From: Thunnus maccoyii
Taxonomy: Eukaryota > Chordata > Actinopteri > Scombriformes > Scombridae
Assembly: GCF_910596095.1 (NCBI RefSeq)
Contig: NC_056535.1
Location: 9,217,501-9,281,500 of the forward strand
Reading direction: 5' to 3'
DNA: 64,000 bases
The position numbers were made by a program, and so were the translations under genes. Below the pieces are notes generated by a model. The model saw only the letters and a list, made by a program, of their open reading frames with translations. It ran no database searches and was not told the DNA's origin. Below are positions 12,801 to 26,959 of this stretch, in pieces. Numbering within the stretch: the stretch's first letter is position 1; every line of letters starts with the position of its first letter.

Positions 12801-15700
12801 GGGAAGAGAGAGGAGGGGTCTGTTGGAACAATGCCCCTTCAGCTGCAGGTGCAATGGCTAAGGCTGTGTGTGTGTGTGTGTGTAAGAGTGTGTGTGTAGT
12901 GAGCACTTTCTTTTTTGTGTTAATTGAGCTGATCTGTTGTCTTTTCTCTGCTGCAAGTTTAACTCACAGCTGATTAACATGTGGCCTTTCGGAGCTCCCG
13001 TGTGTGCAGTGTGTGTGTGCAGAGTGCAGAATTACAGAATGAGCTCCTTTGCCAGGGTGAGCAGAGTAATGACACAGGCACAGGGTGTGTAGACACAGGC
13101 TAACAGAGAGTGTTAACTCGATTTGCACTTGTATGGAGCACAGAGCAATGGTTAACACATCTGAATAAAGGCTTTATGTGCTACATGTCGTACAATTGGA
13201 AGTGCACAGAGGCGTCACTCAGCCACTAGATTAAATAGCATACTCAGAGGATTAAAGGCTTTATACCTAAGAACAGTAACACACTATAACAACCAGACAT
13301 TCAGCTCACCTACTGTATTTACTTCCACTGTGCTTTACATATTGGTATCATAATGCATCACTTCCAACACAGCCATGATTTCAAGATGCAGTGACTTATT
13401 TTCTTTTCACAATTTCAAATAAAAACATAAAAAATGTCCATTAGGTGACAGTTATTGTGACCACGGCAGGTTAAACAAAGAACACTTTAATATCGTTGAG
13501 TTTGACATCAAAACACTTTGGCGACTGAACTTAATGAGGTCCTGGTCCTGACGCCAAGGGTCTGTCCCTCACAGCTGCCCCATGGTGAGAGATCATGATG
13601 TTCAGACCCCACCAGACTGGATGGCCCTGTTTGGACAACTGGTTCCTATCCTACACTCACATGAGGCATCGCTGCCACAGGAGGAAGGCCCCGCAGCCTG
13701 AGGGCACATCGGGGCCGAGCCTTAGTGCTAACACACTGGTGTAGAGGTGCCCATGTACCACTCGTGGGCTTTGGAGGTGGTCCTCACCTACACACGGGAG
13801 CAGAATTGGTGTGCATAAAGAGGGGATACATGCATGTCGGCTTACACACTTAACACACCTCAAAGTGAGAGCCTGAGGGCCATCGGCGGGGAGCTCAGAC
13901 AGCCCCAGTGAGACAGAAACACAGAAACATGTGTAAGGCCTTAAAGAAGACATTCACTTCACAGAGGAGTGTGTCCCCTGTTCCTCCCCCATCCCACACC
14001 TCGGCCCATCCCTCTCACAGAAGATTATTGGGAGAGAGAGAGGAACAGAGGGTAAAGATGGGGAACGGTGATATGGAAGAGAGAGAGCGAGGAAGATGAA
14101 GACAGAAACAGAGAGATTTTGCTCTCCACCCCTCTCTGCAGATATTACTGCTTAATTAAAAGGGCAGCATGTGCTAAGTATTATTCCAGCTGAGATCTCT
14201 ATCTTCAGCCTATGTAATAAGATCTTCAGCAGGCTTACAGCTAAATTTTCGAGCAAATTTCCTTCCTATTCTTTGCCCTTATTTCCTCTTGGCCTATGTC
14301 TGTTTTGTGCTGTCGCTGCAATCTTTTTGCGTTCCTGTATTGTGAGTATGTGTGTGTGCGTGAGCCAAGCGGGACTGTTTTGCATGTTAATTAATGTAAT
14401 ATTTTGTACACCACTCGGGAGCGTGTAAGGGTTCTCTTGAATGTGTTCCAATTAAGAAACATCCCCCAGGCACAAATTGGTTTGGACACACTGAAAATGT
14501 TCCCATATTTTTACATATTTGGGAGACCATGAAGAACGTGAACAAAATGCAAAGTTACATGCTGTACAAGTGTTGAAAAGATGTTTGGTTTCTGTGGAGT
14601 CTTACAGAGGAGCCCACTTCTCCTAAACTGTCAGTCCCAAAGCAATCTCTCCCTGTCTCCATCTGCTCTATATCCTGATGATGATTCATGTCTGCTGCTA
14701 ATGCTGCAAATCCAGAGATGGTGGCCGGCTTTGGTGTCAGGCCGCCTGCTTTTTTATACGAACATCTCCACAACCATAACAGTGCAACAGCATTTTGAAG
14801 TTCTATCAGAAACTACAGTTACACCGGAATACGCTTTGGATTTCATCCAGGAAGAAAGACACAAAAATCAGTTTCAAAACAACTCATCTTAACAGGAAAG
14901 AAATACTGTATGTTTATATGTGACACACACTCACATATACACATAGAGTAGGCGTGATTGCCAAGTCATTCATGTATCATGGCTACTGGAGGGATGGCCA
15001 TGAGCCCCTTTTGCATTTTTTCCAAAAGAGTGGCTTTGGACTCACATTCAATCATCTGGTAAATTAGTTTAATCCTGCAGCAAATCTGTCCCTCTCCTGG
15101 GACGTTTCCAGAGGTGTCAATCGGAGATAAGGCCTGTGTGACAATAAAGCCACCAAACCGCGGGGGGTGGGGGCTGAGGGCTCGGGGAGGGGGGGGGGTC
15201 TGCTCTTCAACTCTTCCATACATTCGATGCTATTTGATTTATAGAAGCAGAAAAAAACAGCCCTTTTAATTTCCATTAAACTGTTAAAGTAAGAAATGAC
15301 AGGGACAGTTAATGTGCTGGTCAGAAGTGTTACCTTCAACAAATTACCTACAGCTGCACAGTTTCTGTGTGCAAGATGAAGAAAATGACACTGTGCAACC
15401 CTTCATTTAAAAATCACTGTATTACTGCTAGAATAAGCACAGAGTGGGTCTATATGAGTACTTAATAGTTTATAGGGACATTGTTTTTAAATCTGTGACG
15501 GTGACATCATAATTCCAATTATTATTATTATTGTACATCTGTATGGCATCATTGTGGGTTAGTAGCCTTTCTGTTACTTTACTGTTCGGTGCAAACAGCT
15601 GGACCAGTGATACACAGACATTCATCAAAGTCAAAAAAACAAGCAAACATATCAAAACCTAAACATACAGGCAGATGAGCACACATGCACACTGACAGGG

Positions 15701-15703
<3 letters not shown>

Positions 15704-15767
<64 letters not shown>
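15704..15767. repeat. (CA)32 microsatellite
   Basis: 64 nt of uninterrupted CA, the longest perfect dinucleotide tract in the window and likely polymorphic. Confidence 0.97.
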
Positions 15768-15768
<1 letters not shown>

Positions 15769-17440
15769 TAACAGACTCTGTATGTCTCTGTCTCCTTCAT
15801 GTAGAGACAAGCCTCCGCAGATCACTTCTGCCCTCTAATGACTACAAATGGGACTGTAGCTGCAGAAATGTGGAGTTAGAGGGTGGAATTAAGTAAAATG
15901 TAAAGATTAAGTCACCATTTAGCGTATACATAGTATGCAGAGAGTCAAAGCACAACATCATTAGCTGCCTGATTAGTAATTAGCAACAGGAAGCAACAGG
16001 GAGAGATAACCGACAGTCATCTGAGTAATAACTACCACGCATACTATTTTAATGCATTAGAAAATGCTATTGAATATAAACTGTCATCTCCATTATTTGA
16101 TAGTAATGATATTTTCACATTATTGATTAATTATTAATTAAAGTAATACATATTTTAATAAGCACTTGTTTAAAACTTTGTCACTTCATTTTGAAAAAAA
16201 ATCTGTATTCAAAATTATAATTTTAAAAGCTATCAGGCATTACAGTAATTACAATAAATATGTGATAATCAGTGGACTCAAATCCATCTCAGTTATTCAA
16301 CACAAGAGGTGAATAGTGACTAAGTAAATATATTAAATATATGTGTTTTACGAGGCTCTGCATTTTTCTTCTTACTTGTATTAAAAATGTCTTTAACAGA
16401 GTTTTATTTGACAGTGCTGCATCTTCACTGTTATTAATAATTAAGGTGCATGTCTTCTCTTCCATTACATCAAGTTTTTTTTTACTTTACACTAGCACAC
16501 ACCAATGCCATAAATTTACCGATTTAAACTTTGTAAACCTATAAAACTTTCCACAAGTAGCGAGTGGAGAGCTAATGTTTTGCAGAATGGCATAACAGAG
16601 TTGGGGGGAGAGTAGGGTGATTTAATGTGAGTCATTTTAACATTAAAACAAGTGGGAGACAGAGGAAACAAAAAGAGAAAAACAGGGAAGGAAACTTCAA
16701 AATGCTCTTTGAGGAAAATGAGATCACAGGCTGCAATTATATAATTCTTGTCAAGTGATGGAGGCGATAGCCTACAAGGAATGCATGCACGCACACACAC
16801 ACACACAGATAAACTCCAGTGGGAGAATAGCCTTCTTGACTGCATTTTTAAATGCTGGAAAGTTATGGGGGTCACATGGGGGTCAGGTACAGGAAAAGTA
16901 TGTGTGTGTGTGTGTGTGCGTCTGAAGTGTACATGTGTGTGTCGGGCCCTGAACACTGGGCCCCTGATAAAAGCACTTCTTCTGATTTCCTCCTTCGGTT
17001 TTTGTTTTTGTCCATTTGGTCCTTCTCTTTCTAGTTATGATGAAAGTCAAAAAGCCAAGCGTTCCCAAGTGTTCCCTGATGCCAAGTGCAGATTTGAAGT
17101 GGGAGCATGACTTATGAAGTGTGTGTTTTAAGTATGTGTGTGCATGTGCTTCAGTGTCTCAGGGCTCTGAGAAACAGTCAATCTTGATATGGCTCCTTCA
17201 CATGGACAACACAACCGCATGAATACTAACATATATAATAAATATTCAGTAACAGTATGGAGTGCTGCTTCCAGATGAACGCTCAGAATAAACCAGGCAT
17301 TCATGCTGTGGTCTACATATCATGGACACTACACATCTCCACATCTCACAGTTTACAAAACCCATTTACAACACCGGGAGTGAAACACAAAGGTCCCAGT
17401 CTGAGCCCTCGTCATCCATCCACACACCACACACACTCAC

Positions 17441-17480
<40 letters not shown>
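17441..17480. repeat. Compound (AT)n(AC)n microsatellite
   Basis: A short AT tract passes into AC repeats and back to AT. Confidence 0.9.
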
Positions 17481-17483
<3 letters not shown>

Positions 17484-17823
17484 TAGACTGGTGGTGGGGC
17501 CAGGGGGTCTGCTGCTAGGTTCCCAGGGAGCCTCACTGGTCTGATGGAGGCACTTTGTCTGAAGCCGGGGCAGACTACAGCAGACTCCAGAGGAGATGCC
17601 TATCAGCTACTGGCTATGCTACGGCCTGGAGGAGAGAGGGAGGGAAAGAGAGGGACAGAAAAAGAGAGGGCGGGAGAGAGAGAGAGGACTACAGTGCAAG
17701 ATGCTGAATGAAAAGATAATCAGCATCAACATAGAAATCAGGAAAAACGAATTGCTCACTTTAGACAAGAAACAAAAAAATTCCACACCAGCCTGAAATT
17801 TTTAAGGCCATATCAAGTTAAAG

Positions 17824-17857
17824 CAACTCACAGGAAATATTCATTTCCTGTGAGTTG
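17824..17857. repeat. Perfect 15-bp hairpin with 4-nt loop
   Basis: CAACTCACAGGAAAT (17824-17838), loop attc, then the exact reverse complement (17843-17857). It is too short for a standard miRNA precursor and no mismatch-containing extension is visible. Confidence 0.85.
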
Positions 17858-20056
17858 TGTATGCCAGATATTGACATCACTGTTTTACTGCAACGGTCAA
17901 ACGATTGGGATAAATCCCTCAGCGGGCGAATCAAGTTAAAGAGCCCAACTGCTCTCCATTGACAAAACTATCCCTCTGGCATGTGACGTGCTGTAGATAA
18001 CGGTAGCAGTGGAGGCCATATGCAAGTGTTGACAGGCAGAGTGATGTATAGTGAAACTGAGGGAGAGTCAGGTCGGTGACACACTAAAGGTCAACAAGGA
18101 GCATGACCTCTCCAGGTGTGGCCTCCTCTCTTAGCTCCAACACGGCAGGCACCCTTCTGCACTTTTTTCATCCCCATTTTTATCCTACTGAATGATCTCT
18201 GACAGGTTTAAAATTATATAAAATATACAGTTCATCTTTCACTCTGACAGAGACTCTCTGACAGGTATTGTAAGGTGCTGAGCAATGATAGTAACCACAA
18301 AAAGCAGATACGAGGACAAATGCAATTCCTTTCTGCCGTCTTTTTCTCTAATCTCTCTCTCTGATTACCGAGGCAGTGCAGGGTTATGGATAGGGTGGGT
18401 TAGCCCGCGTAGTGGTAGACAGACCTAATGTGTGCTGTCTGCTGCATGGCGACTTCTTAGTTAGAGCATGAGGGCGCAGAGTATTGTGAAGGAGGGGTGG
18501 GCTGGAGGGACTCGCACCGTGACCCAAGGATCTCCACGGCCTCTGTCAGCGGAAAATTAGATTACAACAGTCGGACCAGGGGGTGACTGAGGAAGGGGCG
18601 TCAAGAAGTCTAAATATGGAGGGCTCAGTATGTCCATAATCACTTTATACAAGTTAGATTAACAAAAAGACTTATCTCCTCCTCGCTGTCCAGATTGCCT
18701 ATGCTGGTGTCAAGCGTATTTGTGTGTGTGTGTGTGTGTGTGTTGTGAAACCTCTATACCACAAATCTTCTGCAACTGTCGTACCTCTGTGGTGTCCTTT
18801 TACGGTGAACCGGGAAAGAGAAGTGTACAGTGGAGCATAAACGGTAGTGATATGTCTGAACGGATGGTTTTGACACGGTTGCAGCCAAAACAGGTCAATT
18901 CAGATGGTGCCATTCAGAGAAGCAGGCACAAATACGTGAAACAGTATGTCTGTTTGGATTAACGTTTAACATAATGGAATGATCAGCCCGGGCTTGAAAA
19001 TTGATTTTTTTTCCCTAAAAGATCCAAAAAGCCTTATAAACATTATGTTTTTAACTCGGTCAAAGCATAGTACACATACATGTGGCTGCCTATTTGAATA
19101 AAGATGATTAACTTTTGCTTTAGTATAAATCAGTTGGACATACAGTCAGTCAGTCTTGGAGACACAGAGAGAAAAGAGAAAAAAACAGGAAGAAGTCTGG
19201 TAGACAGACACTGAAAGCGCCTGTGGATGAACGGTGACAGCGGATGGCGGTGGTGACGAGACAGGGAAGAAAAAAAGCGGGAGGGGGGTGATGGACAGAG
19301 ACAGAGCAGAAAATTGAAGTACATGTAACATGACACAAATGGACAAAAGTATTTAGCTAATGATTTATTATTAAACAGAGCAGGCAGCCCTCCACAGCCC
19401 AATCCCCCAGCCTAGCCCAGGCCCCGGCCCTATTGTAGGGAGATGGAGAGGCAGATAAGCAGGGCTGTAATGGTAGTCAGATGGCAGGTGGGCCGGCCGA
19501 ATCCGGGGCTAATCACTGTTAAGTGCTGTGGAGAGGGGAGGACACGGGGCCTGGCTGAAACACTGTATCCTGGGGGGCATTGCGAGGCCAGGTAAGTCAG
19601 CCCAGGTAACTCACCTCGGCTGCTCAGGGAGACAGCTGGACTCTTGCACTGGTTGGCTAATGGTGTTAACTCAGGAGAGTCACCACAATGATATGTTACA
19701 TCAACACACTCCCCTCCGTCTCCCTCTCTGTCTTGCTCTTTCAAACCATGTTAGGCTCTTTTGTACGTGCTCCATCCTGCCTTATTGCTTGGAGCATTTC
19801 CGAGTAACACAAGTGATTTAATCTGTCTGAGAGGAAGGAGAGAACACTGAGTAACAGAGTAACAAAACAGAGAGGCCTGTGGACTTTTAGACGGAGCTCC
19901 TCTGAGGTAAAACAAAACAACTTTAAGAAATGTTTATTTCACAGCTGGATGAAATCAAAGACTAAGGTAATGTATATTAAATTTTGTTTTAATACATGAT
20001 GATAATTAAGGTCTAAGAATTATATACAAGCATCCTGTCATGTTTAGATGGTAACC

Positions 20057-20284
20057 CTAGATTTGCGAAACTCTCTCGAGCTACTTCAAAATGTTCTTGT
20101 CTCACTTTTTTATGATGTGACAACAGTAAAGTTAAGGTCGGGTTAGGTTTAGGCACAAAAACCACTTGATTAGGGTTAGGATTCGGGAAAGATCACGGTT
20201 TGGGTTGAAATGATCATTTGAAACATGGTGTGGGTTAAAGTTACTACTTCCTTACAAATCTCGCGAGAGTTTTTGCAAATCTAG
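20057..20284. mobile_element. MITE with CTAG-type terminal inverted repeats
   Basis: The left end CTAGATTTGCGAAACTCTCT and right end (reverse complement) CTAGATTTGCAAAAACTCTC form imperfect inverted repeats of about 24 bp around a 228-bp element with no coding capacity. The interior is rich in GGGTTAGG/CCTAACCC-like words and matches, inverted, the repeat at 49.79-49.95 kb. It is therefore a dispersed family. Confidence 0.75.
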
Positions 20285-21296
20285 ACGCAAAGACCAAAAA
20301 CAACACCAAAACAGCCATGACTGTCAAGACCATTTCCAAGGCCTTTATAATTTTAGTTCAGTCACATTTTTACATGTAGTGCCCCCTATTGGCGGTTGTC
20401 TCCACAGTCTGAGCTGCATTCGCCTCAGTGGATATCAGACTACATTAAAAAAAAAACAACAAGCGGCTTCTCCTACCACAGCATGAAATGCAGGCCGCCG
20501 TGCGTATAAACAGCGGATGACAAACCCATAATGAAGGCAGTAATTGGAACAACATTTCAGGTCCACCGTGCACGTCTCGCTCTGGTATCCCTGCCGCCAT
20601 CAGGCCCTTTTCCCAAATCATTCCCAAACGTCCGGCAAATCAAAACAAAACACAAGGAAAGGAGCACAACTTTACAGAGCACTGACTTCTGATGGGCCAT
20701 TTCTGCTGGAGACTCGAGTCTGCGCGGAGGTGGGCCTTACTTAGCCCCTAACATGAAACAGGCTGCTACTCTGGGCTACATTCAGCTGGGGACATCGAAG
20801 CCATCGGTGCACTGTTACTCCCGCACACATGAGCTGTTGTGTTTGGAAATAAAAGTTGCACAAAAAAAAAAGAGTTTGCACTGCACGCAATCTGCCCTGC
20901 CATAACAGAGATGTGAGGAAAAAATAAATGCAGACAAAGATGGACTTCCTCAATTTCCACTTTAACACACACAAACACCATCACCTTAAAACACACGCAC
21001 ACATCCCACCCCATCAACTGTATAGTTAGCTTATTCCTCTGGCTGCTCCCATAAAATGGAGTCGTCGTAAACAAGAGATGAAGTCATCTTGTTTTAGAAG
21101 AAGAAAAGAGGAGAGGTCAAGTTGAACAGAGAGCCTTAGTTAAATCATCTGCTTGTAGTAAACAGTTGAGAGAAACATCTATCAGCCAGGCACGTGCCAC
21201 TGACAGTATAATAATAAGGTAGCGAGAGCTGGAGCGTGCACTGAAAACAGATGAGAGAGAGACACTTCTCTCCAGAGGCAGAGGGAGAGAGAGAGA

Positions 21297-21319
21297 GGGG
21301 GGGGGGGGGGGGGGGGGGG
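21297..21319. repeat. G23 run preceded by GA tract
   Basis: A GAGAGA tract leads into 23 consecutive G. Confidence 0.95.
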
Positions 21320-21714
21320 CGGGGAATGAGGAGAGAGAGGACAAATAGAAAGAGAAAAGTAGCTCATCACCTTTTCCATCAGCATGGCGGGTGGTGCTGG
21401 TGTGACTGAACACAGTAACACTGCGGACCCTGTTCATAATCACAAGGTTACTGTTCATTGTTCAACGTGACCCAGTGGACATGAGTGACAAGGTGGGCAG
21501 CCGGGCTCTGTGCTACTGTGCGGATAATTACCTCATGACGACAAAGTGAACTTTGATGTACAGTCTCCCACTGTAATGCTTTAATGACCTTAGAGCTGGT
21601 ATTTGTGCATGTCCATGTATATGTTTGTGTAGAAAATGCCTGCACACACTCAACACATGTACACAGACGCTCATAAACGAGCACACTTGCTCGCTCACAC
21701 TCTCATACATAAAT

Positions 21715-21745
<31 letters not shown>

Positions 21746-24731
21746 AGGCCTCAGCCAGCCAGTAGGCTTGATGTCAATCAAGTGGGTGTCTAATTAAAAG
21801 TAACAGGAGGAAGCTGCTGGGGACAGCAATCGCTATCGGACTCCCATTTTCATATGAATGGCCTTTTTTAATTAAACTCAACAGCTAATAAGCCTCAGTA
21901 TCCAGACCATGTAGCAGTTTAACAGACAAAGAACCACAAAGAAAACACACATACACACACACACGCACAGAGGAGAATGGGGGATGAGAGGTAAAGACAG
22001 AAGGATGAATAATGAAGAGTCAGAAGAAGAGTGATGCATTGCCTTTGAACCTGTTGGCTCTCCTTTGTTTGTGGAGGCGCTTTGCCAGCAGCTATTGTTG
22101 TCAACCAAGTTTATTTAGCGTTGATGGTATTAAAGAACACAGTCCAACAGAATTTGCCTTTGCCATGAGACGGGGAGAAATGAAAGAGAGGTAAAAGAAA
22201 GAACACAGAGCGCTATCTCTTTCTCAGATGAAAAGGAGAGTCTACAAACAATTTGGGCACGTGTGTGTTGGTTATTCTGTCCCACAGCTGAAGGGTAATT
22301 ATACATTTATTTGACTTACAGTGACTGGATCAAACGTAAAACTAGAGCGGCTGCCAAGAAAGGAAAAACAATTACAGTATTTTGCCAAATTATTTGGAAC
22401 ATCCTAAAAGACACTGAACATAACATATGAAATAATACAAAAGTAAAATGTCACTGTAAAATCCAATCTTATTTCCATCAATGGATTTAGCAGCTATTGA
22501 AATAAAATGGAAAAAAAAGCATGACAACATAATTCAGCGACATGAATTTAATGCTTAGCGGCATTGGTTATATGATGTTCAGAGTTGTACTGCCAAGCTC
22601 TAACAATGACATTTAGCAGCTCCAAAAAAATTGCTTTGTTCATGAGCCAGACATAATTAATGTGTTGATCCTCTTGTATATGAAATTAGAAAGCCACTCA
22701 AATCCGGTATTTCTGAAAAAAAGATTTTCTTCTTCACCATCCCTCCCTTCTCATATCAACAGTGTGTCGGCAAACATACATAATCACACCAGGTTGCCAA
22801 GATCTGTGTGGAGAGAGAGAATGGGGACAAAGGGCTAAATAAATGGGACGTATGATTCCCATACTGCTAAGATTTCTCTGTGGAAGAGATTATGGTTCCG
22901 TTCTAACAAACACGACAAATCTCCATTTTCCCAACCTTTTACAGCAGATAAAGGGCCTTGGATCCCTTTTCCACACTAAATCCCAGATCAACTTCTCCTT
23001 AGCTATTCAAACCACCCAGCAGGTTGGTTCTAAAAGGCTTCAAAGTGAGCAGAGTGATAGCCAGCTCTGGCATCTCAAATGAGCTCTCCGCACCGCCGTG
23101 ACGTACGCTCGATTCACTAATTCTCCCTCTTTCTTACTTCTTCAGAAACTTTTAACATCATGACCCCGAGAAACATTTGCAAACTATAACAATAAAATTA
23201 ACTTGTAATGAGCAAAATAATTGCACATCAAACGCTGCTCGATGGTGGAGCACAAGCTTGGAAGAAAGGGCCCAATTTACAGATTACATGGCTCATGACT
23301 ACCGAAGTTCAAAACACAGAGAAATTGGTTGTGAAGTGAGAAAAAAGGGCCCTTCCAAAACGACTCCGAAGCATTCTTTAAACTTGTGTAATGGATACGC
23401 TGCGGGCAACTGGGCGAATTTACCATGCAAAGAATCTCCATTCTGCACGCAGCACTTCAAAGGCGAAAGGAACTGAGTTTCAGGGAGCCAGTGGGCACAG
23501 GGAGAGGGGGGAATGAACTCAGCGATGCACATTTGTCTCCCGGAGTGACAGAAATTGGCGGGGGGTGTTCAAAATGAGAGATTTAGCTGATCTAGGGCAG
23601 AGTAGTCGTTCAGTCAACACCACAGTGCTTCCTCAATCTTCAAAAACAGAGGAAAATCATAATACAGACGGGGGAAATGCTGAGAAAGTTAAAATGGAAG
23701 GCAAGACGCATATCAAAACTCAGAGGGGTCTGGAGACATTTTTCTCTCCATTACTGAGACGTAAGAGAGAGTGAGCAAAAGAACGATAGAGAGATAGAAG
23801 ATAGTGAGATAGATGGCTTGAGCGACTAGGCCAAGTTGCTGTGTTATATTTTTCTCTATCGGGCTTTTATGTTGTGTTGGCAGAGGAAGTAGAGGGGAGC
23901 AAGAGATTACATTAGCAATGATAAAGTGACCAATGCCATGCCGTGTCTTACCATCAGATACACACACACACAACACAACTGATTAGACTGGGAAACACCT
24001 AAAACCCAGATACACTCTGGGCTGCAGTAGCCAGCTGATATCACCTCCACACGTCCACATGCAGGGAAAAATGTCTGAATGATTTTACCAGAATAAAAAC
24101 CAGGTGTGAAGCGCTACAGCTACACAGTTCTCCTTCTGTGCAACAATAAGTAGGAGTTGTAAAATCTGGTGATACAGTACTTCTTTGAGTTTTCATTGTA
24201 AAAAATGTCTGTCCCTTTTAAAGTGGTTGCTTAAGTTGCTACCAGTCGTAGTTAAAATCCTAAAACATGGTCACGGAAATTTGATGCTAAAATGTTGAAA
24301 GGTCAAATAAAACGTTCCTCAGACGAATGTGTTGGTATTTATTTAGCTGTCTCAAAATGTTCAAAAGAGACATTTTCTTGGCCACGATGTTTTGTGCTCA
24401 TTTCTCACATTGCCTCCGCTTTCACCTCTCACTCATTCTGCCTCTCCTCCACCCCTCTCTCTCCCTCACAAGGCAGTCTCCTTCTCCTGTTCTGGAGTCT
24501 TATCTGATGGGAGCTCTGCCACTGTTTGCATAAAACACTGTTTATAAGGGGTTGCATATGTTAAAACATTAAAACGCACATTAGCGTGCATGCACACACA
24601 CTCATACTGCACACAGATGTGCACACACTGACAAGTTGAGCTATTCTGACCTTGCTAAAAAGCTGGTCAACTGACGTGCGGTAGATTTGTTTAAATAAGG
24701 CTTCTCCTTTTATATTGTCAAGGAACTGAAA

Positions 24732-24732
<1 letters not shown>

Positions 24733-24769
<37 letters not shown>
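24733..24769. repeat. (CA)n microsatellite
   Basis: About 18 uninterrupted CA units. Confidence 0.95.
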
Positions 24770-24771
<2 letters not shown>

Positions 24772-26959
24772 GCCGTTTACACAACACACACCATTTAAAT
24801 TGTTGAACAACAGTTTAATAACATGACATACACATTAATAACATGATTTATTAAGCGTTCACCCTAATGGTTTAATGGTTTCAAGTTAATTGTTTTTAAA
24901 CTCTATTTTAAAAGAATAACATTACATGAGGGAATATTTTCCTTTCTCTTAAATGAGAATGTGGTTATCGATGCAGGCACGATGTAACTATACTATCAAA
25001 ATAGGACAAGATAGCACAAACATAACATTATCTGTTATTACAATTACCAAGGTGCCAGCTGAGTGCTAATGAGGACTTATATGTCAGCTTTTAAAATCTG
25101 ACAATAAACAATCAAAACAATTAATGTAGCAATAAGAGTAAAGCTGCAACTAAGAATTATTTTCTTTATTGGTTAATCTGCCATTTTGTATAAAATAAAA
25201 TGGGATCAGAATGAGTCTGGTTAAAGACCTGTATGACAACACTCCAACAAAAGCCTAAACTTTTCTGAAGGCAAAGGCAGTCCTGTACTATCACTAGGTC
25301 AATATTTTTCATATTTGTTTGAATATACTACCACACATGATAGTTAGATACTTATTTGAAATGAAACAACAATGGGGCACTACACTCTTCCTTATAATCT
25401 CAACTTCACAAGACCATTTTTATTGAGTTTACGGTGCCCTCTTAAACATAGTAAAGGGCAGTGATAATTGCTGTGGCAGCAGTCGACACAAACCATTAGT
25501 CTTTCCATCAGTCTCGCTTCATTTTCCCCATTCTGCCTGGTGAGTTGACCGCTATTGTGCTCAATTAAAATTCCGCCATTTGTTTTCTCTGAAAATTAGG
25601 TTACTCCTGCAAATTTACACTAATTTACTTAACTTGCAGCCATTCAAAAGGCCCTGCTGTTTGTTTAACATGCAACTTGAACTCTGTGACTTTTACGTCA
25701 ACCCTTCCTCCACCCATCACCTCCCCTTTTCCATCCCTCTCTATTCTTAGACCCTCAAACATTGATTGGTGGTCCACGTGGTTCAAGCCAGGGACACCTT
25801 TTCCTGTCTGGCCAGGGTTTAAAATAGTAAGCCAGAGAAAGTTTGATCAGTGAGGTACATCAAGGATGTGGTTTCGATTAGTTCACCACAGCACTTCCTG
25901 GGGGAAGTTTTCCTCTCAGCTCACACCCCTAGAGAGCGGCTTCTTCATAACTTAACTGCCAACAATGGCTCTCTATGCTTTGGTCCGTCGTGTCAATGTG
26001 TCTTTTCCTGTGTGGACGGAGCCTTTTAAACTGAGCAGACAGGGAGTACGGTTCCCAGGAGGTTGAGGAGTGAGAGTTGTGTATAGATAGGAAAGGGTGC
26101 TGTCAACAGAGACAAGCCTTTTGCCCTGACACATGACCTGACTGCTTCCGGGTCATGCCGTGATAGCCTTCCTGAAGGTTATTCAGAGTGCCAGCGGTGT
26201 TTCACATGACCTCCAACACATCACATTCCTCAGCACTAATATCATGAACCCCTTTCCTTTCTCTCTCTTTCTCCCACACACAGAGACACACACATACTTG
26301 CCCACTAACAGTCTGCTTATGTCACATCCGATCATGTCCATCCAACCGCATAGACTGAGTGTGTCGATCATGGCTGTTTGATGTGTGAACATTAGACTGG
26401 GGTGGGGTTAGTGTCAACAGCTGAGTCATGGGGGTTAATGGAGAAGACGGCGAGTGCAGGGGTCTTAAATGCAGCACGCTCTTTCTTTGGCCACGCGTGA
26501 CTGAAGATCATCATCATTAGAGCCGGGATATTCTGCTATGAGCTCATCATGAACAGATGATGGTGCTCATTTGTCATGTCTAGGAGGAGAAATAACTCAT
26601 TCACTCAAGAAAAGTGTGAGGTTGTGAAATTAAATTCTCAGGCTGTTGTCTATATTCTGGAGTGGAGTCAGGAAGTTGGAGTCGATGTCAGTTTCTTCTA
26701 CACGCAAAGAAAAAAGGTAGTTTACTCTTACAGTCTGGACAATATTGATAAAATCTTTGTATTAAGAATATATCATGATTTACAGTGATGCATTTTTTGG
26801 GAATTCAACTGAGAAACTGTTTATAGATCAAATAAATAGATGCTTGCTTTTGGCTAATTCACTGAATTAAACATAAATACTTGACTTGTAAATCCATGCC
26901 AAGAAGTTGTTTAATAATAATAAAAATAATTTTAATAATAGTTTAAATTATTTTCCAAA

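Larger units (their letters stand above)
1846..20056. other. Long gene-free interval with microsatellites
   Basis: 18 kb without a coding region I can support. Contents: many short (CA)n/(GT)n tracts, GA and G tracts near 12.74-12.80 kb, a GC- and purine-rich stretch at about 10,920-11,250, and hairpin-forming inverted repeats at 5,019-5,049 and 17,824-17,857. ATCACAATTGTGAT at 10,101-10,114 is a perfect 14-bp palindrome. Frames of 100-130 codons here encode CVCVCV, SLSLSL or similar repeat translations and are not genes. Confidence 0.6.

Noticed and set aside
12453..12861. Overlapping open frames of 109-133 codons on both strands
   Set aside because: They read through GA, CT and G tracts (SLSLSL, ERERER, GGGGGG) with no domain and no splice context.
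13574..13700. Exon-like segment after ccctcacag, encoding MVRDHDVQTPPDWMALFG then a stop
   Set aside because: No family resemblance, no good donor and no neighbouring exon found; kept only as a remark.
13657..13953. 98-codon minus-strand frame covering the same place
   Set aside because: Cysteine-rich but without a recognisable motif or supporting exons; probably chance.
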